In this document: one piece after another, positions 33,589 to 41,976 of the stretch
How the letters are laid out: every line of letters starts with the position of its first letter
Position numbering within the stretch: the stretch's first letter is position 1
Origin: Hyphococcus sp.
GTDB lineage: Bacteria > Pseudomonadota > Alphaproteobacteria > Caulobacterales > Parvularculaceae
DNA length: 42,141 bases
Direction of reading: 5' to 3'
NCBI GenBank assembly: GCA_021776245.1
Contig: JAJFGF010000034.1
Location: 1 to 42,141 of the forward strand
Translations under genes and position numbers: made by a program
The notes under the pieces: generated by a model
The model's input: the letters and a program-made list of their open reading frames with translations, nothing else
Databases searched by the model: none
What the model was told of the DNA's origin: nothing

Positions 33589-34286
33589 CACACGTCCTCA
33601 AACGCAAATGCACTGGCGGCCGCCGCATGAAGGCCGGTGGTGTCGAATAATGGTAAAGCGGCGTGTTCCTGCGCCAGGATCATGCAGAGTTCCGTGCAGC
33701 CAAGAATGACGCCGTCAGCGCCTGAATCAGCGTGCTCATCGATAATCGCCAGCAATTTGTTGCGCGAAGCGTCGAACACATCGCCGCGCACCAGTTCACC
33801 AAGAATGATCTGTCCAATGACCGCCTGTTCTTCCCGGTTCGGCACAGAAACCTCTCCGCTATAGCGTTTGGAGAGCTCATCTCGATAATGCGCCTCGCCC
33901 ATCACCACTGGCGTACCCAGCAGCAACGGTTTTTTCACGCGCGCCTCATCCATGGCGCGTGCAAGGCAATCAAGCAAATGGATCACCGGCAAGCCCGTCG
34001 CTTCTGCGACGGCATCCGCTGCAACATGCGTTGTGTTTGAACAAATAAACAGCGCGTCAACGCCAGCGGCCGCGAGATGTTTGCCGCCTTTTACCACCTC
34101 GTCGATAAAGCACGGCCAGTTGCGGTCGTCATAATGTTTGATCATGACGCCGTAATCGAGGGCGAAAAGAAGGAGGTTAGCCGAATGCTCGCCGCCGAGA
34201 CGCGCCTGCGCCGCTTCGTTTAGCAGCCGGTAATAGATCGCTGTCGATTCCGGACTAACGCCGCCGATAAGGCCGATAAGTTTCAT
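33588..34286 (-). CDS. Aspartate/glutamate racemase family protein
   Basis: The product has 232 residues. MKLIGLIGGVSPESTAIYY is the family opening. The two catalytic cysteines are C82 in ICSNTTH and C197 in GCTEL, consistent with PLP-independent two-base racemisation of aspartate (or glutamate or a related amino acid). It overlaps the GNAT gene by four bases upstream and the M48 gene by one base downstream. A role in D-amino-acid supply to the envelope would fit the lemA/M48 context, but that is inference. Confidence 0.92.
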   Translation of the reverse strand: MKLIGLIGGVSPESTAIYYRLLNEAAQARLGGEHSANLLLFALDYGVMIKHYDDRNWPCFIDEVVKGGKHLAAAGVDALFICSNTTHVAADAVAEATGLPVIHLLDCLARAMDEARVKKPLLLGTPVVMGEAHYRDELSKRYSGEVSVPNREEQAVIGQIILGELVRGDVFDASRNKLLAIIDEHADSGADGVILGCTELCMILAQEHAALPLFDTTGLHAAAASAFAFEDV

Positions 34287-34897
34287 GATGCCGCGCCGCC
34301 TTTATGAAGCATGCCGAGCAACGGCGGCGCGTCTTGCGGCAATCGCAAGGGCGCTATCGCGCGAAACCCAAGCCGCTCATAAAGCGGCGTATTCATCGGA
34401 TTGGAATTTTCCAAATAGCTAAGCGCTTCGGACTGCGCCGCGCGTTCCAGCCCACCGCGAATCAGCTTGCCGCCGACGCCTTTGCCTTTCATGTTCTTGC
34501 GCACGCCAACGGCAAAAAGATAATAATGCGGCGCCGAGGGATGGCTGGCTTTCATGATCTCTCCAGTCTTTTTGGCCCGCATAACGGCGCCCGCGCCGCC
34601 CGCTGGTAATGCAGCGCCAAGAATACGCAACTCGTTGGCAAAAGGCAGCGTCGCTTTTTCTCCCGCCGGCAGCCAAAGCGTAGCGCCGCAACCTTCGACA
34701 ATATGGCCAAAGCCTGATTTCAAATAAAGACCGCGCGCCAATTCAAAAAAAATCGTGCGAAACGGGCGGCGGCTGCCAAACATCCAGTTCATTACCGGAT
34801 CATCTGCAAATGCATCCGCGAGTATATCCGCCACGCCGCCTGCATCGTCCAGCCGCGCAAGCCGCACCGGCGCAAGCGTCGCGGACGCGGCGCGCAT
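34283..34897 (-). CDS. GNAT-family N-acetyltransferase
   Basis: The product has 204 residues. The acetyl-CoA binding motif A is at 129-145 (AVGVRKNMKGKGVGGKL, the R/Q-x2-G-x-G/A type), followed by a helix and the motif B-like YLENSNPMNTPLYERLGF, close to acyltransferases that acetylate small amines or amino acids. The N-terminus has DILADAFADDPVMNWMF, typical of this subgroup. The start lies five bases after the lemA stop, and the ATGA overlap with the racemase implies coupling. The substrate is unknown; a D-amino acid made by the neighbour is a testable guess. Confidence 0.87.
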   Translation of the reverse strand: MRAASATLAPVRLARLDDAGGVADILADAFADDPVMNWMFGSRRPFRTIFFELARGLYLKSGFGHIVEGCGATLWLPAGEKATLPFANELRILGAALPAGGAGAVMRAKKTGEIMKASHPSAPHYYLFAVGVRKNMKGKGVGGKLIRGGLERAAQSEALSYLENSNPMNTPLYERLGFRAIAPLRLPQDAPPLLGMLHKGGAAS

Positions 34898-34902
34898 CTT
34901 CT

Positions 34903-35466
34903 CTAAAACTTCACATCCGGCGCAGCTTCGATGGCCGCACGGCTCGCTTCCGGCACTTCGAAAAATTCCTTGGCGGTGAAATTGCCGAGCGGCGCCACGA
35001 GATTGCCCGGGATCTGCTGGATCGCGGTGTTGAATTCCTGCACAGCGTTGTTGAAGAAGCGCCGTGCTGCGGCGATTTTATTTTCAACATCGGACAGCTC
35101 GCGCTGCAGTTCGAGAAAATTCGTATTGGCTTTAAGGTCCGGATAGGCTTCGGCGAGCGCGAACAGTTTACCTAAGGCAGCGCCAAGCATGCCTTCGGCC
35201 TGACCCTGCGCCGCCGGTCCATGCGCCGACTGCGCCGCGTTGCGCGCTGTAATGACCGCATCGAGCGTTTCCTTTTCGTGGCTGGCGTAACCCTTTACTG
35301 TTTCCACGAGATTTGGAATGAGATCATGGCGCTGTTTCAGCTGAACATCGACATCCGCGAAAGCCTGGCCCGTGCGCTGGCTCAATGCGACGATGCGGTT
35401 GTAGATCGTGATCACGAAAATCGCGAGCACAACAATCAGGCCAATAATAATCAATAAACCGGACAT
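34903..35466 (-). CDS. lemA: LemA family membrane protein
   Basis: The product has 187 residues: one N-terminal membrane segment (GLLIIIGLIVVLAIFVITIYN) and an extended helical domain with the LemA signature AFADVDVQLKQRHDLIPNLVETVKGYASHEKETL, then NFLELQRELSDVENKIAAARRFFN. LemA proteins are envelope proteins of poorly known role, often encoded with M48 proteases. The ATG at 35466 follows GGAGG by six bases; an in-frame start ten codons earlier is rejected. It is the first gene of the lemA-GNAT-racemase-M48 row. Confidence 0.95.
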   Translation of the reverse strand: MSGLLIIIGLIVVLAIFVITIYNRIVALSQRTGQAFADVDVQLKQRHDLIPNLVETVKGYASHEKETLDAVITARNAAQSAHGPAAQGQAEGMLGAALGKLFALAEAYPDLKANTNFLELQRELSDVENKIAAARRFFNNAVQEFNTAIQQIPGNLVAPLGNFTAKEFFEVPEASRAAIEAAPDVKF

Positions 35467-35713
35467 GCCGCCTCCTTCATCCGTCTGGGCGCACAACCAT
35501 TGCTATAGCCAATTTCCGGTTGCCCGCATGGGTCGCTAAGGCGCTTATACGCAGTTCGCCATGGCGCGGCAATCTACGGGATCGGCGCCTGGATCATCGG
35601 CGTTTAAAACGAATCGCCCGCTGATCTCATTCGCTACTGTGCGCCGGATTTTGCGAAGGTTTGGCGGCGCAGGCGCTAAGCGGTTCCCGGTTTTTCGCCC
35701 GGCGTTCGGGCGC

Positions 35714-36487
35714 CTATTGCGCGGTGATCCCGCCATCAATCTTGAATTCCGCCGCTGTGATAAAACGCGACTCGTCCGAGGCCAGATAAAGCACGCAATA
35801 GCCGACATCCTCGGGTTCGCCGAGGCGGCCCAGGGGGATCTGGCGCACCAGCTTTTTCTCGCCTTCTGCGCCGCCGCCGCCAAGCTGGATCAATGGGTCC
35901 ACAATCGGCGTACGGGTAAATACGGGATGCACGGAATTGGACCGAATATCGTAGCCGGATTTGGCGCAATGCAATGCGATGGATTTTGACATCATCCAAA
36001 CCGCGGATTTCGCCGCGTTATAGGACAGCATCATGCCGTCAGCGACCATACCCGCGACCGAGGAAATATTAATGATCGACGCTGGTTGCGATTCTTTGAG
36101 ATAAGGCATCGCAAGCTGGGTGCCGATAAAAATTGAATCAACATCGATTTCCTGGGTGCGCCGCCAGTTCTCATAAGTCTCTGTTTCAATGTTGCCCCAG
36201 GTCCCGATCCCGGCATTGTTGATCAGAACACTGATACCGCCCAAATGCTCAGCAGCTGCGTCAAGGGCTTCTTCCCAATCTTTTTTGCTGGTGACGTCAT
36301 GCTTGATCGCCAGCGCTGCGCCGGGGTGTTTTTTGTTGATTTCATCCGCGGTTGCTTCAGCGCCTTCAAAATTGACGTCGCTGAGCGCAACGCGCGCGCC
36401 TTCATCAGCCAGCATTCGTCCAAAGCAAGCGCCAAGTCCTTGTGCGCCGCCTGTGATCAATACTTTTTTTCCGTCTACGCGTCCCAT
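35714..36487 (-). CDS. SDR-family oxidoreductase (classical, 3-oxoacyl/hydroxysteroid type)
   Basis: The product has 257 residues. The NAD(P) motif TGGAQGLG is at 12-19, NNAG at 90-93, and catalytic S142/S143, Y156 and K160 (YNAAK). D37 after beta-2 (SDVN) favours NAD(H). SVHPVFTRTPI replaces the common PG motif. Many close relatives are annotated as glucose 1-dehydrogenase or cyclohexanol/2,5-dichloro-diol type; the substrate is not evident. It stands alone, about 250 bp from lemA; that gap holds no supported gene. Confidence 0.9.
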   Translation of the reverse strand: MGRVDGKKVLITGGAQGLGACFGRMLADEGARVALSDVNFEGAEATADEINKKHPGAALAIKHDVTSKKDWEEALDAAAEHLGGISVLINNAGIGTWGNIETETYENWRRTQEIDVDSIFIGTQLAMPYLKESQPASIINISSVAGMVADGMMLSYNAAKSAVWMMSKSIALHCAKSGYDIRSNSVHPVFTRTPIVDPLIQLGGGGAEGEKKLVRQIPLGRLGEPEDVGYCVLYLASDESRFITAAEFKIDGGITAQ

Positions 36488-36559
36488 CGCCAGCTCCTGA
36501 TTTTCGATAAATCATTGCCACAGGAGCGGCAGTCCCGCCAGCTTGTTGTGCAGCAGCGC

Positions 36560-37183
36560 CTAAAGACTATTGGTGAGCAGCAAACGAAATCCGATGATCG
36601 TAAAGAGAATGGCAGTCGCCACATTCAAGCCGATTTTGATGGCTTTGGTGTCCTGAAGCATATTGCGCACAGCGCTGGCGCCAACTGCAACGCCGGACAA
36701 AACGACAAAACTGGTGAGGCTGAAAACACCGCCAAGTAATAACATCTGCTTCCAAATCGAGCCCAACTCTGGATTTGTGAAGCCCGGCAAAAACGCCAGA
36801 AAAAACAACCCAACCTTTGGATTGAACAAATTGGTAAATACGCCAAGGCGGAATGCTTCGCCCACCGGGGCCGAGCCCTGAGCCTCAATCGGCGCATCAA
36901 GCTTGGCGATGATGCGCACTGCAAGATAAAAAAGATATATCGCGCCAATCATCCGGATAATTGCCAGCGCATTCGATGATGCGGCAAGCGCGACCGCGAG
37001 GCCCGTGGTTGCGATCAATGACCAGGCCAGCGACCCGGCGCCAACGCCGCCAGCTGCGGCGAGGCCCGAACCGCGACCGCCGCGCGCCGCCGACGCCAGC
37101 GTATAGGCCATGTCCTGTCCCGGCGTGATGTTGAGGAGCAGCGCGCCGCCAAGAAAAATCCAGAATTCACTTAGCGCGATCAT
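36560..37183 (-). CDS. LysE-family amino-acid exporter (first of two paralogues)
   Basis: The product has 207 residues with six membrane segments. The LysE/RhtB signature LLLNITPGQDMAYTLASAARGGRGSG opens it and FTNLFNPKVGLFFLAFLPGF is central. These exporters expel amino acids or homoserine lactones in exchange for protons. The inner ATG (MIALSEFWIF) is chosen; a frame open 37 codons upstream has a Cys/Arg-rich N-terminus unlike the family. It is 67 bp downstream of a second, same-length paralogue on the same strand. Confidence 0.93.
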   Translation of the reverse strand: MIALSEFWIFLGGALLLNITPGQDMAYTLASAARGGRGSGLAAAGGVGAGSLAWSLIATTGLAVALAASSNALAIIRMIGAIYLFYLAVRIIAKLDAPIEAQGSAPVGEAFRLGVFTNLFNPKVGLFFLAFLPGFTNPELGSIWKQMLLLGGVFSLTSFVVLSGVAVGASAVRNMLQDTKAIKIGLNVATAILFTIIGFRLLLTNSL

Positions 37184-37250
37184 CCGTGTGCATGGCCCTT
37201 CTGATCGTTCATCGTCCGCAATGCCATATGCCTTGTTTTGGGCTGCGTAT

Positions 37251-37874
37251 TCAATCCGTACGCGCCAAAAGCAAACGCAGCCCGAGCGCGCCAAACACCG
37301 TCGCCGCGATCATATTCATGGCGACCCGGACTTTTTCCGATTGTGCGAGCGCTGTCCTCGCCGACCCTGCGACGACGGCCACAAGCGCCAAAACAAGCGC
37401 GCCCGTGAAACTGAAAATTGCGCCAAGGATCAGGATTTGAAGCCAGACGGGTCCCGCGGCGGCATTCGTAAAGGTCGGCAGGAACGCCAGGTAAAAAAGA
37501 CCGACCTTCGGGTTAAACAAATTGGTCAAGGCGCCGCTCCGAAACGCATGCCAGACATTTGTCCCGCCCCGCGATTGCGGCATGGCGCGGCGGCGGCGAA
37601 ATGTCTGCACCGCGAGAAAAACAAGATATGCGCCGCCGCCGATGCGGATAATCGTCAGCGCATGTTCGGACGCCGCTAACAAAGCTGCAAGACCAGCCGC
37701 TGTTAGCACCGCCCAGCCGAGCGATCCGGCGCCGACGCCAACCGCAGCGGCCAGGCCAGCCGATACGCCCGCACGGGCGCTCGTCGCCAAAGTGAACGCC
37801 ATATCAGGGCCCGGTGTAAAATTCAGGACCAGCGCGCCCGCCAGAAACAAAGGAAACAACGCGGCGTCGATCAT
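37251..37874 (-). CDS. LysE-family amino-acid exporter (second of two paralogues)
   Basis: The product has 207 residues, the same length as its neighbour, with the same six-segment layout: LVLNFTPGPDMAFTLATSAR and ALTNLFNPKVGLFYLAFLPTF. The two share the NLFNPKVGLF block exactly but differ across much of the rest, so the duplication is old. The ATG at 37874 is preferred to a TTG two codons upstream. The pair may have split substrates or may form a heteromer; neither is shown by the sequence. Confidence 0.93.
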   Translation of the reverse strand: MIDAALFPLFLAGALVLNFTPGPDMAFTLATSARAGVSAGLAAAVGVGAGSLGWAVLTAAGLAALLAASEHALTIIRIGGGAYLVFLAVQTFRRRRAMPQSRGGTNVWHAFRSGALTNLFNPKVGLFYLAFLPTFTNAAAGPVWLQILILGAIFSFTGALVLALVAVVAGSARTALAQSEKVRVAMNMIAATVFGALGLRLLLARTD

Positions 37875-37919
37875 CGGCAAAAAGCGTTCATATGATTAAC
37901 CGCCGCACCGGTTACCGGT

Positions 37920-38243
37920 TTATTTATCGTTGGCGATCTGCTGCATCGCCGTTTCCATGCATTCATCCATATGCCGGCGGATCTGATGGTCGGACTGCTC
38001 GACGCCCGCAGCATCGAAATCGCCCCTGACTTTCCGGAAGACATCTTCATCGCCGGCTTCTTCAAGGTCGGCTTTGATGACTTCCTTGGCATAGGCGTCC
38101 GCCGCCTCACCCTCTTTGCCCATTAGTCCTGCAGCCCAAAGCCCCAGTAGTTTGTTGCGGCGCGCTTCGGCCTTAAACCGCAATGTTGCGTCATGGGCGA
38201 ATTTCTTTTCATATTTATCTTCGCGGTCGTCAAAACTGGTCAT
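37920..38243 (-). CDS. DUF1476 / F1-ATPase inhibitor zeta-subunit family protein
   Basis: The product has 107 residues. FDDREDKYEKKFAHDATLRFKAEARRNKLLGLWAAGLMG is the diagnostic N-terminal half, and the C-terminal helices carry DAYAKEVIKADLEEAG. Paracoccus zeta, the founding characterised member, inhibits ATP hydrolysis by F1 through its N-terminus. The family is largely confined to Alphaproteobacteria and is commonly beside purC, as here, in divergent orientation. The acidic C-terminal four-helix region is intact. Confidence 0.94.
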   Translation of the reverse strand: MTSFDDREDKYEKKFAHDATLRFKAEARRNKLLGLWAAGLMGKEGEAADAYAKEVIKADLEEAGDEDVFRKVRGDFDAAGVEQSDHQIRRHMDECMETAMQQIANDK

Positions 38244-38511
38244 TTAGGGCGTCTCCAAACTGGGCCGCCGGCAGGCGGTTTAGGGGCTACTTATTACGCC
38301 TTCGCCGCCTTCGCAATGGATGTCAAAGCGGCCCCAAATAAGGGCTTTCCAAGCTGGTGCGGAAGGCGTACACCCCCTCGCTTCTCCCACTGCTCAAGGC
38401 GTGCTAGCGAGACAGGGCAAGGTTGCGATCTGAGTCGCGGCGCCGCCGTCCGGCAACCCTTTGCCGCCGCCTGGGAAAACGCCCGCAAGGCATTGAAAGG
38501 ACAACGTAAAA

Positions 38512-39288
38512 ATGGCTCGCCGCAAGCAGATTTACGAAGGCAAGGCGAAAATCCTGTTCGAAGGTCCCGAGCCCGGCACCATCATTCAATATTTCAAGGA
38601 TGATGCGACAGCGTTCAACAATCAAAAACACGCGGTCCTTGAGGGCAAAGGCGTCCTCAATAACCGCATCTCAGAATATATCATGATGGGGCTGGAACGG
38701 ATCGGCGTCACCACCCACTTCATCCGGCGCCTTAATATGCGCGAGCAGCTGGTCCGGCATGTGGAAATTGTGCCGATTGAGGTTGTGATGCGCAATATCG
38801 CCGCCGGTTCAATCTCCAAGCGGCTCGGCCTGGAGGACGGCGCCGTCCTGCCGCGGTCAATCATCGAATTTTATTATAAGGACGACAAGCTCGGCGATCC
38901 GCTGGTCTCCGAAGAGCACATCACAGCTTTCAACTGGGCCAATCCCCAGGAGATCGATGACATGATGGCGATCTCGCTCAGGATCAATGATTTCCTCTCC
39001 GGTCTTTTCGCTGGCGTCGGCATCAAGCTCGTCGATTTCAAAGTCGAATTTGGCCGCCAATATGAAGGCGACATGATGCGCCTCATCGTCGCCGACGAGA
39101 TCAGCCCTGACAGCTGCCGTCTATGGGATATGGAATCCGGCGACATTATGGATAAGGACCGCTTTCGCAAGGATCTGGGCGATGTAACGGACGCCTATCG
39201 CGAAGTCGCGCGGCGCCTCGGCGTATTGCGTGAGAGCGAAAATCCGGGTCAGTCCGGCCCGGTGCTGGTAAGCGACAACGGCGACTAA
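38512..39288 (+). CDS. purC: Phosphoribosylaminoimidazole-succinocarboxamide (SAICAR) synthase
   Basis: The product has 258 residues. [13 protein letters not shown] at the start, then [33 protein letters not shown] and LVDFKVEFG are PurC signatures; the ATP- and CAIR-binding residues are in place. It joins CAIR with aspartate in step 8 of IMP synthesis. AAAGGA is nine bases upstream of the ATG. The 268-bp gap to DUF1476 contains a possible leader hairpin GGTTGC (38421-38426)/GCAACC (38453-38458), but no recognised riboswitch. It is the first gene of the purine row. Confidence 0.97.
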   Translation: MARRKQIYEGKAKILFEGPEPGTIIQYFKDDATAFNNQKHAVLEGKGVLNNRISEYIMMGLERIGVTTHFIRRLNMREQLVRHVEIVPIEVVMRNIAAGSISKRLGLEDGAVLPRSIIEFYYKDDKLGDPLVSEEHITAFNWANPQEIDDMMAISLRINDFLSGLFAGVGIKLVDFKVEFGRQYEGDMMRLIVADEISPDSCRLWDMESGDIMDKDRFRKDLGDVTDAYREVARRLGVLRESENPGQSGPVLVSDNGD

Positions 39289-39305
39289 ATTCGAAGGGGA
39301 AACCG

Positions 39306-39548
39306 ATGCGAGCCAAAATCACGATCACCCTCAAAAACGGTGTGCTCGATCCTCAGGGCAAAGCCATCGAAGGCGCCCTTTCCGGTCTTGGATTTGAGGG
39401 CGCAAGCGATATCCGCCAGGGCAAAGTCATCGAGTTAAAACTCGACGAGGCTGACGAGGCCGCGGCGCGGGCAAAAGCCGAAGAGATGTGCAAAAAGCTT
39501 CTCGCTAATCCGGTGATGGAAAATTACGCCATCGAGTTGCTGGCGTGA
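39306..39548 (+). CDS. purS: Phosphoribosylformylglycinamidine synthase subunit PurS
   Basis: The product has 80 residues, the usual PurS length: AKITITLKNGVLDPQGKAIEGAL, IRQGKVIELKLDE and the C-terminal MCKKLLANPVMENYAIEL. PurS bridges PurQ and PurL in the FGAM synthase complex, passing ammonia from glutamine. Its TGA overlaps the next gene's GTG by four bases (GTGA). In many alphaproteobacteria purQ follows directly; here two other genes come first. Confidence 0.96.
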   Translation: MRAKITITLKNGVLDPQGKAIEGALSGLGFEGASDIRQGKVIELKLDEADEAAARAKAEEMCKKLLANPVMENYAIELLA

Positions 39549-40501
39549 CGGACCGCGCCTCCGGCCGCGCTTTTGGCAAAGGCGGATGGACTCCTGACAG
39601 CCTTACCGACCTCAGCGGCAAAAATTACGTTATCACCGGCGGCAATAGCGGCATCGGGTTTGAAGCGGCGCGGATGCTCGGCGAAAAGGCGGCGAAGGTA
39701 ACAATTCTTTGCCGCAGCGAAGACAAAGCCCGCGCGGCAGTTCAAGATCTGAGCCGAATGGCGCCTTCAGGCGCATTTGATTATGTGCTGACGGATTTGA
39801 GCGACCTTGCGTCAGTGCGCGAAGCGGCAGGGCGGGTCCGTGACAGCCGCGCCTCTATTGACGGACTTGTCAACAATGCGGGGATCATGATGATCCCCAA
39901 ACGCGAACTGACCAAAGACGGCTTTGAAACGCAATTCGGCGTCAACCATCTGGGCCATTTCGTCTTGAACGCGGAACTATGCAACCTTGTGGAAGCCGCC
40001 TCCGGCCGTTTTGTCAGCGTCGCCAGTATTGCTCATAAATATGCTCACGGGTTTCATTTTGACGATTTGATGTTTGCTGCAGGATACAATCCCATCCGAG
40101 CCTATGCGCAAAGCAAGCTCGCCAATCTGGTTTACGCGCTGGAATTGAACCGCAAGCTGGCGGACAATAATTGCGCAGCGCGCGCCTTTGCCTGTCATCC
40201 CGGCTATTCCGACACAAACCTTCAATCTACGGGACCCGGCGGGCTTGCCGCCCTGCTGATGAAGCCGCTCACAGCAATGCTTTCTCAACCGGCAGGAAAA
40301 GGCGCGGTCCCGACCGTTTTGTGCGCGGCCGGCGCCGAAGCTGAACCCGGCGGTTATTACGGACCTACAGGTTTTCGGGAATTTTCCGGCCCTGTTGATC
40401 GCGCGTCGATCAGTCCATTTGCCAAAAACCGCATCGACGCCGAGCGCTTATGGCTGGAATCAGAAAAACTCACCGGCGCCAACTGGCCAATCTTCCGGTA
40501 G
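39545..40501 (+). CDS. SDR-family oxidoreductase (retinol-dehydrogenase-like) within the purine operon
   Basis: The product has 318 residues. TGGNSGIG (31-38), NNAG in LVNNAGIMMIPKRELTKDGFE, NHLGHFVLNAEL, and a Y-x3-K in AYAQSKLANLVYALEL identify the atypical/retinol-dehydrogenase-like SDRs; CRSEDKA after beta-2 has an Arg that favours NADP(H). The gene begins with GTG overlapping the purS stop, and no other start lies near with a better site. Its role in a purine operon is unclear; it could be a passenger gene using purS translation. Confidence 0.9.
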   Translation: MTDRASGRAFGKGGWTPDSLTDLSGKNYVITGGNSGIGFEAARMLGEKAAKVTILCRSEDKARAAVQDLSRMAPSGAFDYVLTDLSDLASVREAAGRVRDSRASIDGLVNNAGIMMIPKRELTKDGFETQFGVNHLGHFVLNAELCNLVEAASGRFVSVASIAHKYAHGFHFDDLMFAAGYNPIRAYAQSKLANLVYALELNRKLADNNCAARAFACHPGYSDTNLQSTGPGGLAALLMKPLTAMLSQPAGKGAVPTVLCAAGAEAEPGGYYGPTGFREFSGPVDRASISPFAKNRIDAERLWLESEKLTGANWPIFR

Positions 40502-40545
40502 CCCCCTATGGAACCTTCAAATAAGGCATTGGGAGAATAGCGCTT

Positions 40546-41256
40546 GTGTTCGGCAGTTCCGAAATGACGCCTCATTATCTTCGTGAATATCGCGCATTGC
40601 TAAAACATTTGCGCCGGAAATATGGCGATGACGGCAAAGCGCGCGAAAAAGCCGTTGGCGTCAATTATGAAGAGCAAGGCCGCAAGCAGGCGGCAATGGT
40701 TCTCGAATACGCGCCGGACGGTCCGTTTTCCCTCCTCGATATTGGTTGCGGATCAGGACGCGCATCGACTGCACTGCGCGATGTCCGGCGCCTGAATTAT
40801 ACAGGCGTCGATATATTGCCGGAGCTTTTGGAATATGCGCAAAAAAAAGCAGCGCGCCCGGACTGGCGATTTATTGCAATTGAAGACATCGCGCTGCCAG
40901 TTGACGATGCGTGGGCCGATACAGTGCTGGTGATGTCGGTGTTCACGCATCTTAGGACAGACGAGATCAAACAATATATTGATGAAATCTTTCGGGTCAC
41001 GAAACCCGGCGCGACGGTTATTTGCTCCTATCTCGACCGAACCTTTCCGGCACATGTAGAGGCTTTCCGGCCGAAGCCGTTACAATTGCTCCTGCGCGCG
41101 ATTGGCCGCGATGTCATGCTTTCCTTTACCTCGCGTGACGAACTTTCCGGATTCTTTGAAGGCGCTGGATTTGCCATCCATGATGTCAAGGCCGTTGAGA
41201 CAACCGCTCAGCATGTTATGATTGCCCGCAAGCCAAAAGATGCAGCGCCCGCATGA
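40546..41256 (+). CDS. Class I SAM-dependent methyltransferase overlapping purQ
   Basis: The product has 236 residues. Motif I is [12 protein letters not shown] (63-74), with the acidic loop VDIL, post-[27 protein letters not shown], and [18 protein letters not shown]. It is a type-11/25 methyltransferase for a small molecule or lipid; the substrate is not evident. The start is GTG at 40546 with GGGAGA about ten bases upstream. Its final ATGA overlaps the purQ start, so purQ translation is linked to it. Confidence 0.88.
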   Translation: MFGSSEMTPHYLREYRALLKHLRRKYGDDGKAREKAVGVNYEEQGRKQAAMVLEYAPDGPFSLLDIGCGSGRASTALRDVRRLNYTGVDILPELLEYAQKKAARPDWRFIAIEDIALPVDDAWADTVLVMSVFTHLRTDEIKQYIDEIFRVTKPGATVICSYLDRTFPAHVEAFRPKPLQLLLRAIGRDVMLSFTSRDELSGFFEGAGFAIHDVKAVETTAQHVMIARKPKDAAPA

Positions 41257-41915
41257 AACCTTCGATCATTGTCTTTCCCGCTTCGAATTGCGACCGTGAC
41301 GCCGCCATGGCGCTGGAACAGGCGACCGGTCAGAAAGCTGCGATGGTGTGGCATGGTGAGGCGAGCCTTCCAGACACAGATTTCATTGTCCTTCCCGGCG
41401 GGTTTTCCTATGGCGACTATCTTCGCTCTGGCGCCATGGCCGCAAAATCGCCGATCATGCGCGACGTAGCAGCAAAGGCAAAGGCTGGTACTCCGGTCAT
41501 CGGCATCTGCAACGGGTTTCAAATCTTATGCGAAACTGGCCTCTTGCCGGGCGCGCTGTTGCGCAATGCAGGTCTGAATTTCGTATGTCGCTCCGTGACA
41601 TTGCGCGTTGAAAACAGTCAATCGATGTTCACAAGCGGTTTTGAAAAAGGCCGTTATGTGGAATTTCCGGTCGCCCATCATGACGGTAATTATTTCGCCG
41701 ACGACGCCACGCTGGACCAGCTTGAAGGCGACGGACGCATTGCCTTTCGCTATGTGGACAATCCTAACGGTTCGGCGCGCGACATTGCCGGGCTGTTAAA
41801 TGATGCGGGTAATGTGCTCGGCATGATGCCTCATCCGGAACGGGCAATTTCCGCCCTGCTTGGCGGGGTAGATGGCGCTGCGTTCTTCAAAGGAATTTTT
41901 GACGCCGCCGCCTGA
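41253..41915 (+). CDS. purQ: Phosphoribosylformylglycinamidine synthase glutaminase subunit PurQ
   Basis: The product has 220 residues. It is a class-I glutamine amidotransferase with nucleophile C86 in GICNGFQIL and H194/E196 in MPHPERAIS; the oxyanion loop [13 protein letters not shown] is intact. It hydrolyses glutamine and feeds ammonia to PurL through PurS. It starts on the methyltransferase stop (ATGA). purL, usually next, is not within the 226 bases remaining; a tandem repeat array begins ~60 bp after the stop. Confidence 0.97.
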   Translation: MKPSIIVFPASNCDRDAAMALEQATGQKAAMVWHGEASLPDTDFIVLPGGFSYGDYLRSGAMAAKSPIMRDVAAKAKAGTPVIGICNGFQILCETGLLPGALLRNAGLNFVCRSVTLRVENSQSMFTSGFEKGRYVEFPVAHHDGNYFADDATLDQLEGDGRIAFRYVDNPNGSARDIAGLLNDAGNVLGMMPHPERAISALLGGVDGAAFFKGIFDAAA

Positions 41916-41976
41916 ATTATCAGGCCGTTCCTTTAATCGCCTGATGATCCTGGTTCATTGCTGCGCGCCAGCTCGC

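Noticed and set aside
35696-35712. Hairpin CGCCCG-GCGTT-CGGGCG as terminator of the SDR at 35714
   Set aside because: In the SDR direction it is followed by A residues and not T, so it does not fit an intrinsic terminator.
38283-38342. Possible pseudoknot in the purC leader (GGGGC/GCCCC with CTTATT/AATAAG)
   Set aside because: Stems are short, the intervening loop is long and no known riboswitch core is seen; likely chance.
38193-38603. Open frame spanning the DUF1476-purC gap
   Set aside because: Overlaps both real genes, composition is not protein-like and no motif is seen.
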